DNA of 64,000 bases from Nakamurella lactea DSM 19367. Lineage in GTDB: Bacteria > Actinomycetota > Actinomycetes > Mycobacteriales > Nakamurellaceae. Position 1 is the stretch's first letter, and every line of letters starts with the position of its first letter. Location: contig NZ_KE384549.1 of assembly GCF_000426645.1 (NCBI RefSeq), positions 277,001 to 341,000 of the forward strand, read 5' to 3'. Shown in pieces: positions 1 through 7,380 of the stretch. The notes beneath the pieces were generated by a model. It saw only the letters and a program-made list of their open reading frames with translations, made no database searches and was not told where the DNA came from. The translations under genes were made by a program, and so were the position numbers.

Positions 1-16
1 GGGGAGCAAGGACGCA

Positions 17-670
17 ATGACGGACCGCGCGGGACCGGCCACCCCCGATGCGGGCGGACGACGTACCGGGGTCGACCGGATCTGGACGATCCCGAATGCG
101 CTGTCGGTGCTGCGATTGCTCGGCGTGCCGTTGTTCCTGTGGCTGCTGCTCGGCCCGAAGGCCGACGGCTGGGCGCTGGTGGTGCTGATCGTCAGCGCGA
201 TCACCGACTGGGCCGATGGCAAGCTGGCCAGGCTGCTCGGCCAGTACAGCAAGCTCGGTGAGCTGCTCGACCCGGCGGCCGACCGGCTCTACATCTTCGC
301 CACGCTGATCGCCTTCGTGATCCGCGGGATCATTCCGTGGTGGGCGGCGGCCATCCTGATCGCCAGGGACCTGCTGCTCGGCCTGTGCATCCCGCTGCTG
401 CGCCGACACGGCTATCCGCCGCTGACCGTGCACTACCTGGGCAAGGCCGCCACCTTCTGTCTGCTCTACGCCTTCCCGTTGTTGCTGCTGGCCCAGGGCG
501 ACCTGTGGATCCAGCAGGTCGCCAAGCCGTTCGGGTACGCGTTCACGGTCTGGGGGATGGGCCTGTACCTGTGGGCCGGTGCGCTCTACCTGTCCCAGGT
601 GTGGTGGGTGCTGCGGCACACGCCCGTGCTGCCGCCCGAACGACGTCCGACGCGGATCGCCGGTGGCTGA
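17..670 (+). CDS. CDP-alcohol phosphatidyltransferase (PgsA2-like)
   Basis: Integral membrane enzyme that transfers a phosphatidyl group from CDP-diacylglycerol to an alcohol such as glycerol phosphate or inositol phosphate. The complete CDP-alcohol phosphotransferase motif is visible: D64, D67-G68, A71-R72, G81, D85 and D89 with the family spacing, followed by several hydrophobic helices. Length is 217 residues, usual for the family. The ATG follows a GGGGAG at the window edge. It sits first in the order seen at Rv1822-Rv1832 of M. tuberculosis, where this position is pgsA2. The alcohol acceptor cannot be read from sequence; phosphatidylglycerophosphate or cardiolipin-type synthesis is likely. 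Confidence 0.9.
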   Translation: MTDRAGPATPDAGGRRTGVDRIWTIPNALSVLRLLGVPLFLWLLLGPKADGWALVVLIVSAITDWADGKLARLLGQYSKLGELLDPAADRLYIFATLIAFVIRGIIPWWAAAILIARDLLLGLCIPLLRRHGYPPLTVHYLGKAATFCLLYAFPLLLLAQGDLWIQQVAKPFGYAFTVWGMGLYLWAGALYLSQVWWVLRHTPVLPPERRPTRIAGG

Positions 671-1568
671 CCGCCGGCCCTCGGACGGTGAGCCGGACCG
701 CCGGCCTGCGGACGGCGAACCGGACCGCCGGCCTGCGGACGGCGAACCGGACCGCCGGTTCGGCATGTCCTGGCTCGCCGGTCTCGGCCGGGACGCGCTC
801 GACCCCGGCTACGCGGAGGCCGCCCGCCGCCGGCACGGCACCACGCGTACCCGTGGCCGGGCGATCGCTGTCTCCTGGGTGGTGGTCGCGATGGTGCTGG
901 CCGGGCTCGCGGTCGGCGTGGCGGTGCGGTCCAACCAGATCAACGAACCGAGCGCGGCCAGGGCCAGGGCCGGCATGCTGGCCGACGTCGACCGGGCTCA
1001 ACAGCGGGCGGTGGCACTGGAGGCCACCGCATCCTCGCTGGCCGATCAGATCCGGGTCCGGCAGCAGGAGCTGGGCGCCGGCGGCGCCCTGCAGAGTGTC
1101 GCCGACCTGCAGGCCGAGGCGGCGATGACGCCGGTGCAAGGCCCCGGTCTGCGAGTGCTGATCGACCGGGCCGACGGCAGCAACGTGATCCTGGACCGGG
1201 ACGTGCAACTTCTGGTCAACGGGCTCTGGGTGGCCGGGGCGGAGGCGGTCACGGTCGGCGGCGTGCGGCTCAGGGCGACCAGCGCCATCCGGCAGGCCGG
1301 CGGCACCATTCTGGTCGACAACAAGCCGACGTTCTGGCCGATCACCATCGACGCGATCGGCCCGCTGAACAGCATGCATGTCGCGTTCGCCGAGACCTCC
1401 GGCTACGGCCGGTTCGCCGGGTTCGCGGCCAACTACGGCATCACCTTCGAAGTGAGTGACGTCGCGTCGCTGTCGTTGCCGGCGGCCCCTGCACTGGACT
1501 GGCGGTATGCCGAGCCGGGCACCGGCACCGCGACCGCCTCAGCCCCGGCAACCGGGCCCACCCGATGA
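663..1568 (+). CDS. DUF881 family membrane-anchored protein (Rv1823-like)
   Basis: DUF881 protein of about 301 residues: a charged N-terminus, one membrane helix near residues 65-85, a coiled-coil stretch, then the conserved extracellular domain (GPGLRVLIDRADGS, NGLWVAGAEAV, INGVRLRA-like segments). The function is unknown; the family is found beside small basic protein genes in actinobacteria. I start it at GTG 663, which overlaps the upstream stop by 8 bp; an earlier in-frame ATG at 579 would give a much longer overlap and a Cys-rich, unlikely N-terminus. The N-terminal tail carries a three-copy DGEPDRRPA repeat encoded by a 27-bp tandem repeat. Confidence 0.85.
   Translation: MADRRPSDGEPDRRPADGEPDRRPADGEPDRRFGMSWLAGLGRDALDPGYAEAARRRHGTTRTRGRAIAVSWVVVAMVLAGLAVGVAVRSNQINEPSAARARAGMLADVDRAQQRAVALEATASSLADQIRVRQQELGAGGALQSVADLQAEAAMTPVQGPGLRVLIDRADGSNVILDRDVQLLVNGLWVAGAEAVTVGGVRLRATSAIRQAGGTILVDNKPTFWPITIDAIGPLNSMHVAFAETSGYGRFAGFAANYGITFEVSDVASLSLPAAPALDWRYAEPGTGTATASAPATGPTR
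684..764. repeat. 27-bp tandem repeat, three copies, inside the DUF881 gene
   Basis: Three adjacent 27-bp units (684-710, 711-737, 738-764) encode three copies of a nine-residue acidic/basic unit, DGEPDRRPA, with the last copy diverging at its end (DGEPDRRFG). Copies 1 and 2 differ at only two third-codon positions, so the expansion looks recent. It lies in the predicted cytoplasmic tail. Confidence 0.9.
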
Positions 1569-1602
1569 GGACGCTGTCGACCGAGAAGGAACGGAGCTGA
1601 CG

Positions 1603-1935
1603 ATGTACGCCTTTATCGCTGTGGTGGTCGGGATCGTCGCCGGGCTCATCCTGTCGCCGACCATCCCGGACTGGATGGCGCCCTATCTGCCGATCGCGGT
1701 GATCGCCGCGCTGGACGCGTTGTTCGGCGGGGCAAGGGCCTGGCTGGAGAAGATCTTCGACGCCAAGGTGTTCGTCGTGTCGTTCATCGCGAACGTCCTG
1801 GTGGCGGCGTTCATCGTGTTCCTCGGCGACCAGCTGGGGGTCGGCGCGCAACTGTCGACGGCGGTGGTGGTGGTACTCGGGATCCGCATCTTCGCCAACG
1901 TCGCCGCGATCCGGCGGTGGGTGTTCAAGGCGTGA
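1603..1935 (+). CDS. sbp: Small basic protein family membrane protein (Sbp, DUF1290)
   Basis: Short membrane protein of 110 residues with three or four hydrophobic helices and the family signature running from MYAFIAVVVGIVAG to LGIRIFANVAAIRR. Start ATG 1603 is placed by the AAGGAACGGAG ribosome-binding site just upstream; an earlier frame start at 1456 would add an unrelated Arg/Pro-rich extension. It sits between two DUF881 genes, the same arrangement as Rv1823-Rv1825, so the three products probably act together at the membrane. The biochemical role is unknown. Confidence 0.88.
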   Translation: MYAFIAVVVGIVAGLILSPTIPDWMAPYLPIAVIAALDALFGGARAWLEKIFDAKVFVVSFIANVLVAAFIVFLGDQLGVGAQLSTAVVVVLGIRIFANVAAIRRWVFKA

Positions 1936-2708
1936 GCGACGACCGCGGGGATGACGGACCGGACGGGGACCGTCCGGTGGAACACGGGTCGCACCGCCGT
2001 TCCGACGAGCAGACCGACGGCGGCAATCACCTGGGCGGTCCGCTGGTGGCCGGCGTCATCCTGTTGTTGTGCGCATTGCTCGGATTCGGTATCGCCACCC
2101 AGGTTCGCCGGACCGCGGCCGGCGACAGCCTGGCGGCGATGCGACCGGACGACCTCGTACAGATCCTGGATGGGCTCCAGCAGCGCGAGGACGACCTGAA
2201 TTCCGAGGTGGTGGCGCTGCAGAGCACGCTGGCCCGGCTGCGGGTCGGCGGTGCGTCGTCCGGCCAGGCGCTGGCCGAGGCGCAGCGTCAGGCGGAGCAA
2301 CTGGGCATTCTGGCCGGCACCGTCGCCGCCCACGGTCCTGGGATCAGGATCACCATTGCCGACCCGGCGAAATCGGTCGAGCCCGAGGTGCTGCTGGATG
2401 CCGTGCAGGAGTTGCGCAACGCCGGAGCCGAGGCGCAGCAGATCGACGGGATCCGGATCGGGATGGACTCGGCGTTCACCGGCGACCGCAGCCAGATCCT
2501 GTTGGACGGCACGCCGGTGACCCGGCCGATCCTCATTGTGGCGATCGGGGACCCGCCCACCCTGGCGGCGGCGATGGCCATTCCCGGCGGCGTCGTCGAT
2601 TCGGTCAAACGCACCGGGGCGCGGATCGAGGTGACCCAGTCGAACACGGTGGTCGTCGACGCCTTGCGGCCGGTGCGTACGCCGCAATACGCTCGCCCGA
2701 CCGGGTGA
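1932..2708 (+). CDS. DUF881 family membrane-anchored protein (Rv1825-like)
   Basis: Second DUF881 protein, 258 residues, with a cytoplasmic charged tail, one membrane helix (GPLVAGVILLLCALLGFGI), a coiled-coil region and the extracellular DUF881 domain (HGPGIRITIADP, LRNAGAEAQQIDGIRI). GTG 1932 overlaps the stop of the small basic protein gene by four bases (GTGA), which implies translational coupling. Paralogous to the gene at 663. Function unknown; a cell-envelope or division-associated role has been suggested for the cluster only from its conservation. Confidence 0.87.
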   Translation: MSDDRGDDGPDGDRPVEHGSHRRSDEQTDGGNHLGGPLVAGVILLLCALLGFGIATQVRRTAAGDSLAAMRPDDLVQILDGLQQREDDLNSEVVALQSTLARLRVGGASSGQALAEAQRQAEQLGILAGTVAAHGPGIRITIADPAKSVEPEVLLDAVQELRNAGAEAQQIDGIRIGMDSAFTGDRSQILLDGTPVTRPILIVAIGDPPTLAAAMAIPGGVVDSVKRTGARIEVTQSNTVVVDALRPVRTPQYARPTG

Positions 2709-2784
2709 TCCGTTCGCCCGGCGCACGCCGTCACACCGTTCGGCGTCATCCAGCCGAAAATCATTGCGAGAAAGGGCAGTCACC

Positions 2785-3168
2785 GTGATCCCAGAGGACC
2801 TGCGCTACAGCTCGGACCACGAGTGGGTTCGACCAACCGGCGAGGGGACGGTGCGGGTCGGGATCACCGACTTCGCGCAGAACTCGTTGGGAGACATCGT
2901 GTACGTCCAGCTGCCCGACCTGGGCAGCACGGTGTCCGCGGGCGACACGATCGGCGAGGTCGAATCGACCAAGTCGGTGTCGGACATTCTGGCCCCGGTG
3001 GCCGGCACCGTCACCACGCGCAACGACGCGTTGGACGCGACCCCGGAGACGGTGAACTCCGATCCCTACGGTGACGGCTGGATGATCGAGATCCAGCTCG
3101 ACGATCCGTCGGAGGTCGACGGACTGCTGGACGCCGCGGGCTACGCCGCCGTCACCGGCGAGCAGTAG
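2785..3168 (+). CDS. gcvH: Glycine cleavage system H protein
   Basis: Lipoyl carrier of the glycine cleavage complex: it shuttles the aminomethyl group from GcvP to GcvT and is reoxidised by Lpd. It is 127 residues from GTG 2785, which follows an AAAGGG ribosome-binding site; an in-frame ATG at 2764 is possible but would add seven non-conserved residues. The lipoylated lysine is K63 in the GEVESTKSVSDI context. Its partner gcvP lies 8 kb downstream behind a glycine riboswitch; gcvT is not in the window. The 3' end overlaps the convergent luciferase-like gene by 17 bp. Confidence 0.96.
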   Translation: MIPEDLRYSSDHEWVRPTGEGTVRVGITDFAQNSLGDIVYVQLPDLGSTVSAGDTIGEVESTKSVSDILAPVAGTVTTRNDALDATPETVNSDPYGDGWMIEIQLDDPSEVDGLLDAAGYAAVTGEQ

Positions 3169-4006
3169 CCGAGGCGTTCACCTCGTCCCGCCAGGCGACC
3201 AGGTCCCTGACCCGGCCGAAGTCGTACGGCGGCTGCTGGAGCGCGGTGGTGATCAGCCGGGTGCCGACGTCGAAGAGCCGCTGCGCATTCGCCGCGTAGT
3301 CGTCGACCCGCTCGGTGAGCCGACCGGGAGTGAAGGCCACCCCGGCGCTGCGTTCGATCTGTCGCGGGTCCCGCCCGATCTCGGCGCACCGGCTGTCCAG
3401 CACCCGATGCTTGTCGGCGATCACCTCGGGTGTCCCGTAGCCGTGCCAGATGTCGGCGTGCCTGGCGACGATCCGCAGGGTCTTGCGCTCGCCCCCGCCG
3501 CCGATCAGCACCGGGATCTTCCGGACCGGCGGCGGGCGGAGCCGGGACCACCGCTGCTCGATCAATGGGAGATCCCGGGCCAACGCGTCCAGCCGGCCGC
3601 CGGCGGTGCCGAACTGGTACCCGTACTCGAGGTAGTCCCGTTCGGCCCAGCCGGAGCCGATGCCCAGGATCACCCGGCCGTTCGCGATGTGGTCGACGGT
3701 GCGCACCATGTCGGCCAGCAGCTGCGGGTTCCGGTAGGAATTGCAACTCACCAGCGGGCCGAGCTCGACCCGTTCGGTCGCCTCGGCCCAGGCCGCCAGG
3801 ATCGTCCAGCACTCGAAGTGAGCGCCGTCCGGATCGCCGGCGAGCGGAAAGAAGTGGTCCCAGTTGAGCACCACATCGACCCCGGCCCGCTCCAGTGCGA
3901 CGCAGGTGTCCCGCAGCTCCCGGTACTCGGCGTGTTGGGGGGCGATCTGCACGCCGATCCTGGCCGGGCGGGGATCGGTGACACCGGTGTCCGTCGATGA
4001 GCTCAC
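3152..4006 (-). CDS. LLM-class F420-dependent oxidoreductase
   Basis: Luciferase-like monooxygenase fold protein, 284 residues from GTG at 4006. Family features are IGVQIAPQHAEY at the N-terminus, a WDHFFPL segment, LGPLVSCNSYRNPQLLADMVRTVDHIANGR-type strands (seen as LGPLVS, then RNPQLLADM) and the GIGSGWAERDYLEYG loop. These are typical of the actinobacterial F420-dependent branch, which reduces or oxidises unknown substrates. A further in-frame ATG at 4096 exists but its extension is Pro/Arg-rich and unlikely. It is inserted convergently between gcvH and garA. Substrate unknown. Confidence 0.82.
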   Translation of the reverse strand: MSSSTDTGVTDPRPARIGVQIAPQHAEYRELRDTCVALERAGVDVVLNWDHFFPLAGDPDGAHFECWTILAAWAEATERVELGPLVSCNSYRNPQLLADMVRTVDHIANGRVILGIGSGWAERDYLEYGYQFGTAGGRLDALARDLPLIEQRWSRLRPPPVRKIPVLIGGGGERKTLRIVARHADIWHGYGTPEVIADKHRVLDSRCAEIGRDPRQIERSAGVAFTPGRLTERVDDYAANAQRLFDVGTRLITTALQQPPYDFGRVRDLVAWRDEVNASATARR

Positions 4007-4212
4007 CGAACGACGGTATCGACACGATCGGCCCGCCGGGCGGTGGGGATCGGGCCACGGCTGCCGCGGTGGCGGTGTCGCCGGGCGGCGCGGCACGGTA
4101 CGGTCGAAGCCACGCAGTGTCGGGCGCGGCCACCGGGTCGGTCGTTCGGCACGGGTCGGCGGGGTACTCCCCGCCGAAGTACTTGAGCCCTGGCAGATGA
4201 AGGGAGCGACGG

Positions 4213-4698
4213 GTGACCGAGCAGGAGCGCGCGCAGACGGACGAATCGGCTGCCGCTACCACGTCGGTGTTCCAGGCGGTGCCGAACGGTGAGCTGGAGA
4301 AGCCGGGGGAGCAGACCCTGACCGGCCTGGAGGCGCTGCGCCCGGGAACCGCCCTGCTGGTGGTGAAGCGCGGCCCCAACGCCGGTTCGCGATTCCAACT
4401 GGACAAGCAGCTGGTGAGCGCCGGTCGGCATCCCGAGAGCGAGATCTTCCTCGACGACGTCACCGTGTCGCGGCGGCACGCGGAGTTCCGGCAGGTCGGC
4501 GACGGCTTCGAGGTGAGCGACGTCGGATCGCTCAACGGCACCTACGTCAACCGCGAACCGATCGAGACCACCACGCTGGCCAACGGGGACGAAGTGCAGA
4601 TCGGCAAGTTCCGGTTGGTGTTCCTCACCGCCGGTGACGACGCAGGTCCCGTGGAATCGGACACGGCACAGGACGTCACGGGTCATCCGGCGTCATGA
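4213..4698 (+). CDS. garA: FHA-domain metabolic regulator GarA/OdhI
   Basis: Small FHA-domain protein, 161 residues. In mycobacteria and corynebacteria GarA/OdhI binds and inhibits 2-oxoglutarate dehydrogenase and controls glutamate metabolism. PknB/PknG phosphorylation of an N-terminal threonine turns it off by letting the FHA domain bind its own tail. Both parts are present: TTSVF at residues 16-20, matching the known phosphorylation motif, and FHA signatures GRHPESEI, SRRHAEF and LNGTYVN. GTG 4213 follows AAGGGAGCG. The gene order gcvH-garA-merR matches Rv1826-Rv1828. The neighbouring MerR gene overlaps it by ATGA. Confidence 0.93.
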   Translation: MTEQERAQTDESAAATTSVFQAVPNGELEKPGEQTLTGLEALRPGTALLVVKRGPNAGSRFQLDKQLVSAGRHPESEIFLDDVTVSRRHAEFRQVGDGFEVSDVGSLNGTYVNREPIETTTLANGDEVQIGKFRLVFLTAGDDAGPVESDTAQDVTGHPAS

Positions 4699-5420
4699 CA
4701 GCAGCGGGGATGCCCGCCGGGCCGTCGTTGAGCATCGGTGCCGTTCTCGCCAAACTGAAGCCCGACTTCCCGGACGTCAGCATTTCGAAGATCAGGTTCC
4801 TGGAGACCGAGGGTCTGGTCGAGCCGGAGCGGACACCGGCCGGTTACCGGCAGTTCTCCACGGGCGATGTCGAACGGCTGCGATACGTGCTGGCCGCCCA
4901 GCGCGATCACTACCTGCCGCTGCGGGTGATCAAGGACCAGCTCGACGCGATCGATCGCGGCCTCGAGCCGGGCACCCCGGCGCCCCGGCTGCCGCGGTCC
5001 CTGGCGTCCACCGACGGCCCCAGCCCGGCGGACTTCGTTCCGTCAACGGTGGTGCGGATGACCAGGATCGAACTGCTCGCCGACTCATCGCTGAGCACCG
5101 AGCAACTGCGGGAGCTGGAGGGTTTCGGGCTGATCGGTCCTGGCGCCGGCGGCTGGTACGACGCGGACAGTGCGCTGATCGCCAGGACCGCGGCCGAGCT
5201 GCTGCAGGCCGGGCTGGAACCGCGTCACCTGCGGCCGTTCCGGACCGCCGCCGAACGCGAGACCGGGCTGGTCACCCAGCTGGTCTCGGCCCAGGCGAGA
5301 CAGAAGGACCCTGACGCCAAGGAGCGGGCCGGGGCGGCGGCGGCCAACCTGGCCGCGGTGCTGCTGCGGCTGCATTCCCTGCTGGTCAAGGCGGGCCTGC
5401 GCCGCGAGCTCGGTGGCTGA
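4695..5420 (+). CDS. ftsR: MerR-family regulator (FtsR / Rv1828-like)
   Basis: MerR-type DNA-binding protein of 241 residues. The N-terminal winged helix is visible in LSIGAVLAKLKPDFPDVSISKIRFLETEGLVEPERTPAGYRQF-type sequence (key parts SKIRFLE and AGYRQFS). The C-terminal half resembles a second helical domain rather than a metal-binding site and has no Cys effector motif. Orthologue by position of Rv1828 and of corynebacterial FtsR, an activator of ftsZ. The ATG overlaps the garA stop (ATGA), so the two are coupled. Confidence 0.87.
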   Translation: MTAAGMPAGPSLSIGAVLAKLKPDFPDVSISKIRFLETEGLVEPERTPAGYRQFSTGDVERLRYVLAAQRDHYLPLRVIKDQLDAIDRGLEPGTPAPRLPRSLASTDGPSPADFVPSTVVRMTRIELLADSSLSTEQLRELEGFGLIGPGAGGWYDADSALIARTAAELLQAGLEPRHLRPFRTAAERETGLVTQLVSAQARQKDPDAKERAGAAAANLAAVLLRLHSLLVKAGLRRELGG

Positions 5421-5543
5421 CCGGCGCCGCGCGCCGTTCGGTGCTGTCCGTGGCGACGATCTCGCGTGTACCGTCGGATCGAGACCAGATGTGGTGTCCG
5501 GAACGGTGATCGGGACGGACCCGGGCGTGGGTGCGGAGGCCAG

Positions 5544-6077
5544 ATGATCGAGATGCGTATTGTCGGCGTCCGGATCGAGATGCCGTCGCAGCAGCCGATT
5601 CTCGTCCTCACCGAGAAAGACGGTCCGCGCAGCCTGCCGATCGTGATCGGCACCGTGGAAGCCACCGCCATCGCCATGCACCTGCAAGGCATGCGGCCGG
5701 CCCGGCCGTTGACCCATGATCTGCTCGGGCAGGTGATCAGCGCGCTCGGCCGCAGCGTGGAACAGGTGCGGGTGGTCGATTTCCGTGAGGGCACGTTCTA
5801 CGGCGAACTCGCCTTCGACGACGGCACCTCGCTATCGGCCCGACCGTCGGACGCGGTGGCGCTGGCCGTGCGGATCGACTGCCCGGTGTTCGTCGCCGAC
5901 GAGCTGCTCGACCAGGCGGGGATCGTGCTCGACGATGTCGACGAGGTGGTCGCGCCGATGGACGAGGAGGCGATGGATCCCGACGTCGACCCGGACGAGG
6001 AGGTACAGGCGTTCCGGGAATTCCTGGACTCGGTGTCGCCCGACGATTTCGGCCCCGAGGACTCCGGGCCCAGCTGA
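5544..6077 (+). CDS. DUF151 bifunctional nuclease family protein (Rv1829-like)
   Basis: DUF151 protein of 177 residues with the family hallmarks IVGVRIEMPSQQPILVL, LPIVIGTVEATAIAMHLQG, PLTHDLL and FREGTFYGEL, then an acidic C-terminal tail. Members from other organisms have DNase/RNase activity; the role in actinobacteria is unclear. Start ATG 5544 follows GGAGG at 5536-5540; an earlier frame start at 5466 adds 26 non-conserved residues. Position matches Rv1829. Confidence 0.88.
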   Translation: MIEMRIVGVRIEMPSQQPILVLTEKDGPRSLPIVIGTVEATAIAMHLQGMRPARPLTHDLLGQVISALGRSVEQVRVVDFREGTFYGELAFDDGTSLSARPSDAVALAVRIDCPVFVADELLDQAGIVLDDVDEVVAPMDEEAMDPDVDPDEEVQAFREFLDSVSPDDFGPEDSGPS

Positions 6078-6117
6078 CCGGATCCACGGGCACCCCCGGG
6101 GACGCCGCCGGCTAAGC

Positions 6118-6134
6118 CTCAAGTTCAGGTTGAG
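6118..6134. promoter_or_regulatory. Inverted repeat upstream of the second MerR gene
   Basis: CTCAA at 6118-6122 and TTGAG at 6130-6134 form an exact inverted repeat with a 7-base spacer (GTTCAGG), about 105 bases before the MerR start. It is the right size for a MerR- or FtsR-type dimer site; that assignment is inference. Confidence 0.4.
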
Positions 6135-6240
6135 ACACGCCGGGTCGATGATTGACCCGCGGACGGCTCGCGGCCTACCGTTCAGAGGAAGTCACGCTCG
6201 TGTGATTCGGTCCAGCAGGTCCAGCAGAAAGAGGGCGGCA

Positions 6241-6792
6241 ATGCTCGAGTCAGGTTCTTCGGGCCAGGGTGCGCTCTTTCCGAACGACGCCGTACCGGAC
6301 GAGCACGTCGGCTACCGCGGTCCGACCGCGTGCCAGGCCGCCGGCATCACCTACCGGCAACTCGACTACTGGGCCAGGACCGACCTGGTGATCCCGACGG
6401 TCCGCGGGGCCAAGGGGTCCGGCTCGCAGCGGCTGTATTCGTTCAAGGACATCCTGGTGCTCAAGGTGGTCAAGCGGCTGCTGGACACCGGCGTCTCGCT
6501 GCAGAACATCCGGGTGGCCGTCGACCATCTGCGGGCCCGCGGGGTCGACGACCTGGCGGGGGTGACGCTGTTCTCGGACGGCACCACCGTCTACGAGTGC
6601 ACCTCGCCGGAGGAGATCGTCGATCTGCTGCAGGGCGGACAGGGCGTTTTCGGCATCGCGGTGAGCGGCACCATGCGCGAGATCACCGGAACACTGGCCG
6701 AGTTCCCCGCCGAGCGGCTGGACGGCGACACCGTCGTCAGCCCGCCGCGGGACGAGCTGTCCGCGCGCCGGCAGTCGCGCAACGTCGGCTGA
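6241..6792 (+). CDS. MerR-family transcriptional regulator (Rv1830-like)
   Basis: MerR-type regulator of 183 residues. The HTH shows as GPTACQAAGITYRQLDYWARTDLVIPTVRGAKGSGSQRLYS-type sequence (key parts TYRQLDYWAR and SQRLYSFKD), followed by a dimerisation helix and a C-terminal region (TLFSDGTTVYECTSPEEIVDLL) found only in the actinobacterial Rv1830 group. No effector cysteines. Start ATG 6241 after a GGCGGCA; 163 bases of leader with a candidate operator precede it. Positional orthologue of Rv1830. Confidence 0.88.
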   Translation: MLESGSSGQGALFPNDAVPDEHVGYRGPTACQAAGITYRQLDYWARTDLVIPTVRGAKGSGSQRLYSFKDILVLKVVKRLLDTGVSLQNIRVAVDHLRARGVDDLAGVTLFSDGTTVYECTSPEEIVDLLQGGQGVFGIAVSGTMREITGTLAEFPAERLDGDTVVSPPRDELSARRQSRNVG

Positions 6793-6916
6793 CGGACAGC
6801 CTCCAGAACCGCACCGATCCGGCCTGCGCCATTGGCGCCGGGCCGGATTTCGGCTGTCCGGGCCGACTTTCGGCCGGCCGGGCCGAGCGCTCCGACCGGG
6901 CCGAGCGCCGCAAATC

Positions 6917-6943
6917 GTTAGCCAAACTAATGAGCTAAACTAA
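6917..6943. promoter_or_regulatory. Candidate MarR operator (inverted and direct repeats)
   Basis: TTAGC at 6918-6922 and GCTAA at 6934-6938 form an inverted repeat. Overlapping it, AGCCAAACTAA (6920-6930) and AGCTAAACTAA (6933-6943) form an almost exact direct repeat with a 13-base period. The A+T-rich block lies 6-30 bases before the MarR GTG in otherwise GC-rich DNA and would overlap its promoter; autoregulation is the likely role. Confidence 0.6.
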
Positions 6944-6948
6944 GTATC

Positions 6949-7380
6949 GTGAATTCACCCCTGAGCCCCGACGAGGTCGCGATGCTCAGGTCGTCGCTGA
7001 TGGTGCTGGCCCGCCGGCTGCGGAACACCACGCTCGGCAACGAGCTGTCGGCGACCGCCTTCTCGGTGCTGGTCAGGGTGAACCGGGACGGGCCGATCGC
7101 CCCCGGGCAGCTGGCCAAGGCCGAGCACGTCCAGCCGCCGAGCATGACCAGGATCGTCGAGGCGCTGGAGGCCGGCGGCTACCTGAGCCGGGCACCGCAC
7201 CCGAACGACGGACGTCAGACCCTGATGTCGGCCACCGACGCCGGCGTCGCCTACATCGAGGCGACCAGGGAGCAACGCAACAGCTGGCTGGTCCGGCACA
7301 TCGATCAACTCGCACCGGACGAACAGGCTGCCCTGCGGTCCGTGGTCCCGGTGCTGCAGCGAATGACGGAACTGCCGTGA
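6949..7380 (+). CDS. MarR-family transcriptional regulator
   Basis: MarR-type winged-helix repressor of 143 residues: LSATAFSVLVRVNRDGPIAPGQLAKAEHVQPPSMTRIVEALEAGGYLSR-type core (key parts PGQLAKAE, QPPSMTRIV) and the wing P-NDGRQTLMSAT. Start GTG 6949. The stop overlaps the GTG of the downstream MFS exporter by four bases, so the two form an operon. MarR/MFS pairs usually govern efflux of an inducing small molecule; the ligand is unknown. A repeat-containing operator lies directly upstream. Confidence 0.92.
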   Translation: MNSPLSPDEVAMLRSSLMVLARRLRNTTLGNELSATAFSVLVRVNRDGPIAPGQLAKAEHVQPPSMTRIVEALEAGGYLSRAPHPNDGRQTLMSATDAGVAYIEATREQRNSWLVRHIDQLAPDEQAALRSVVPVLQRMTELP

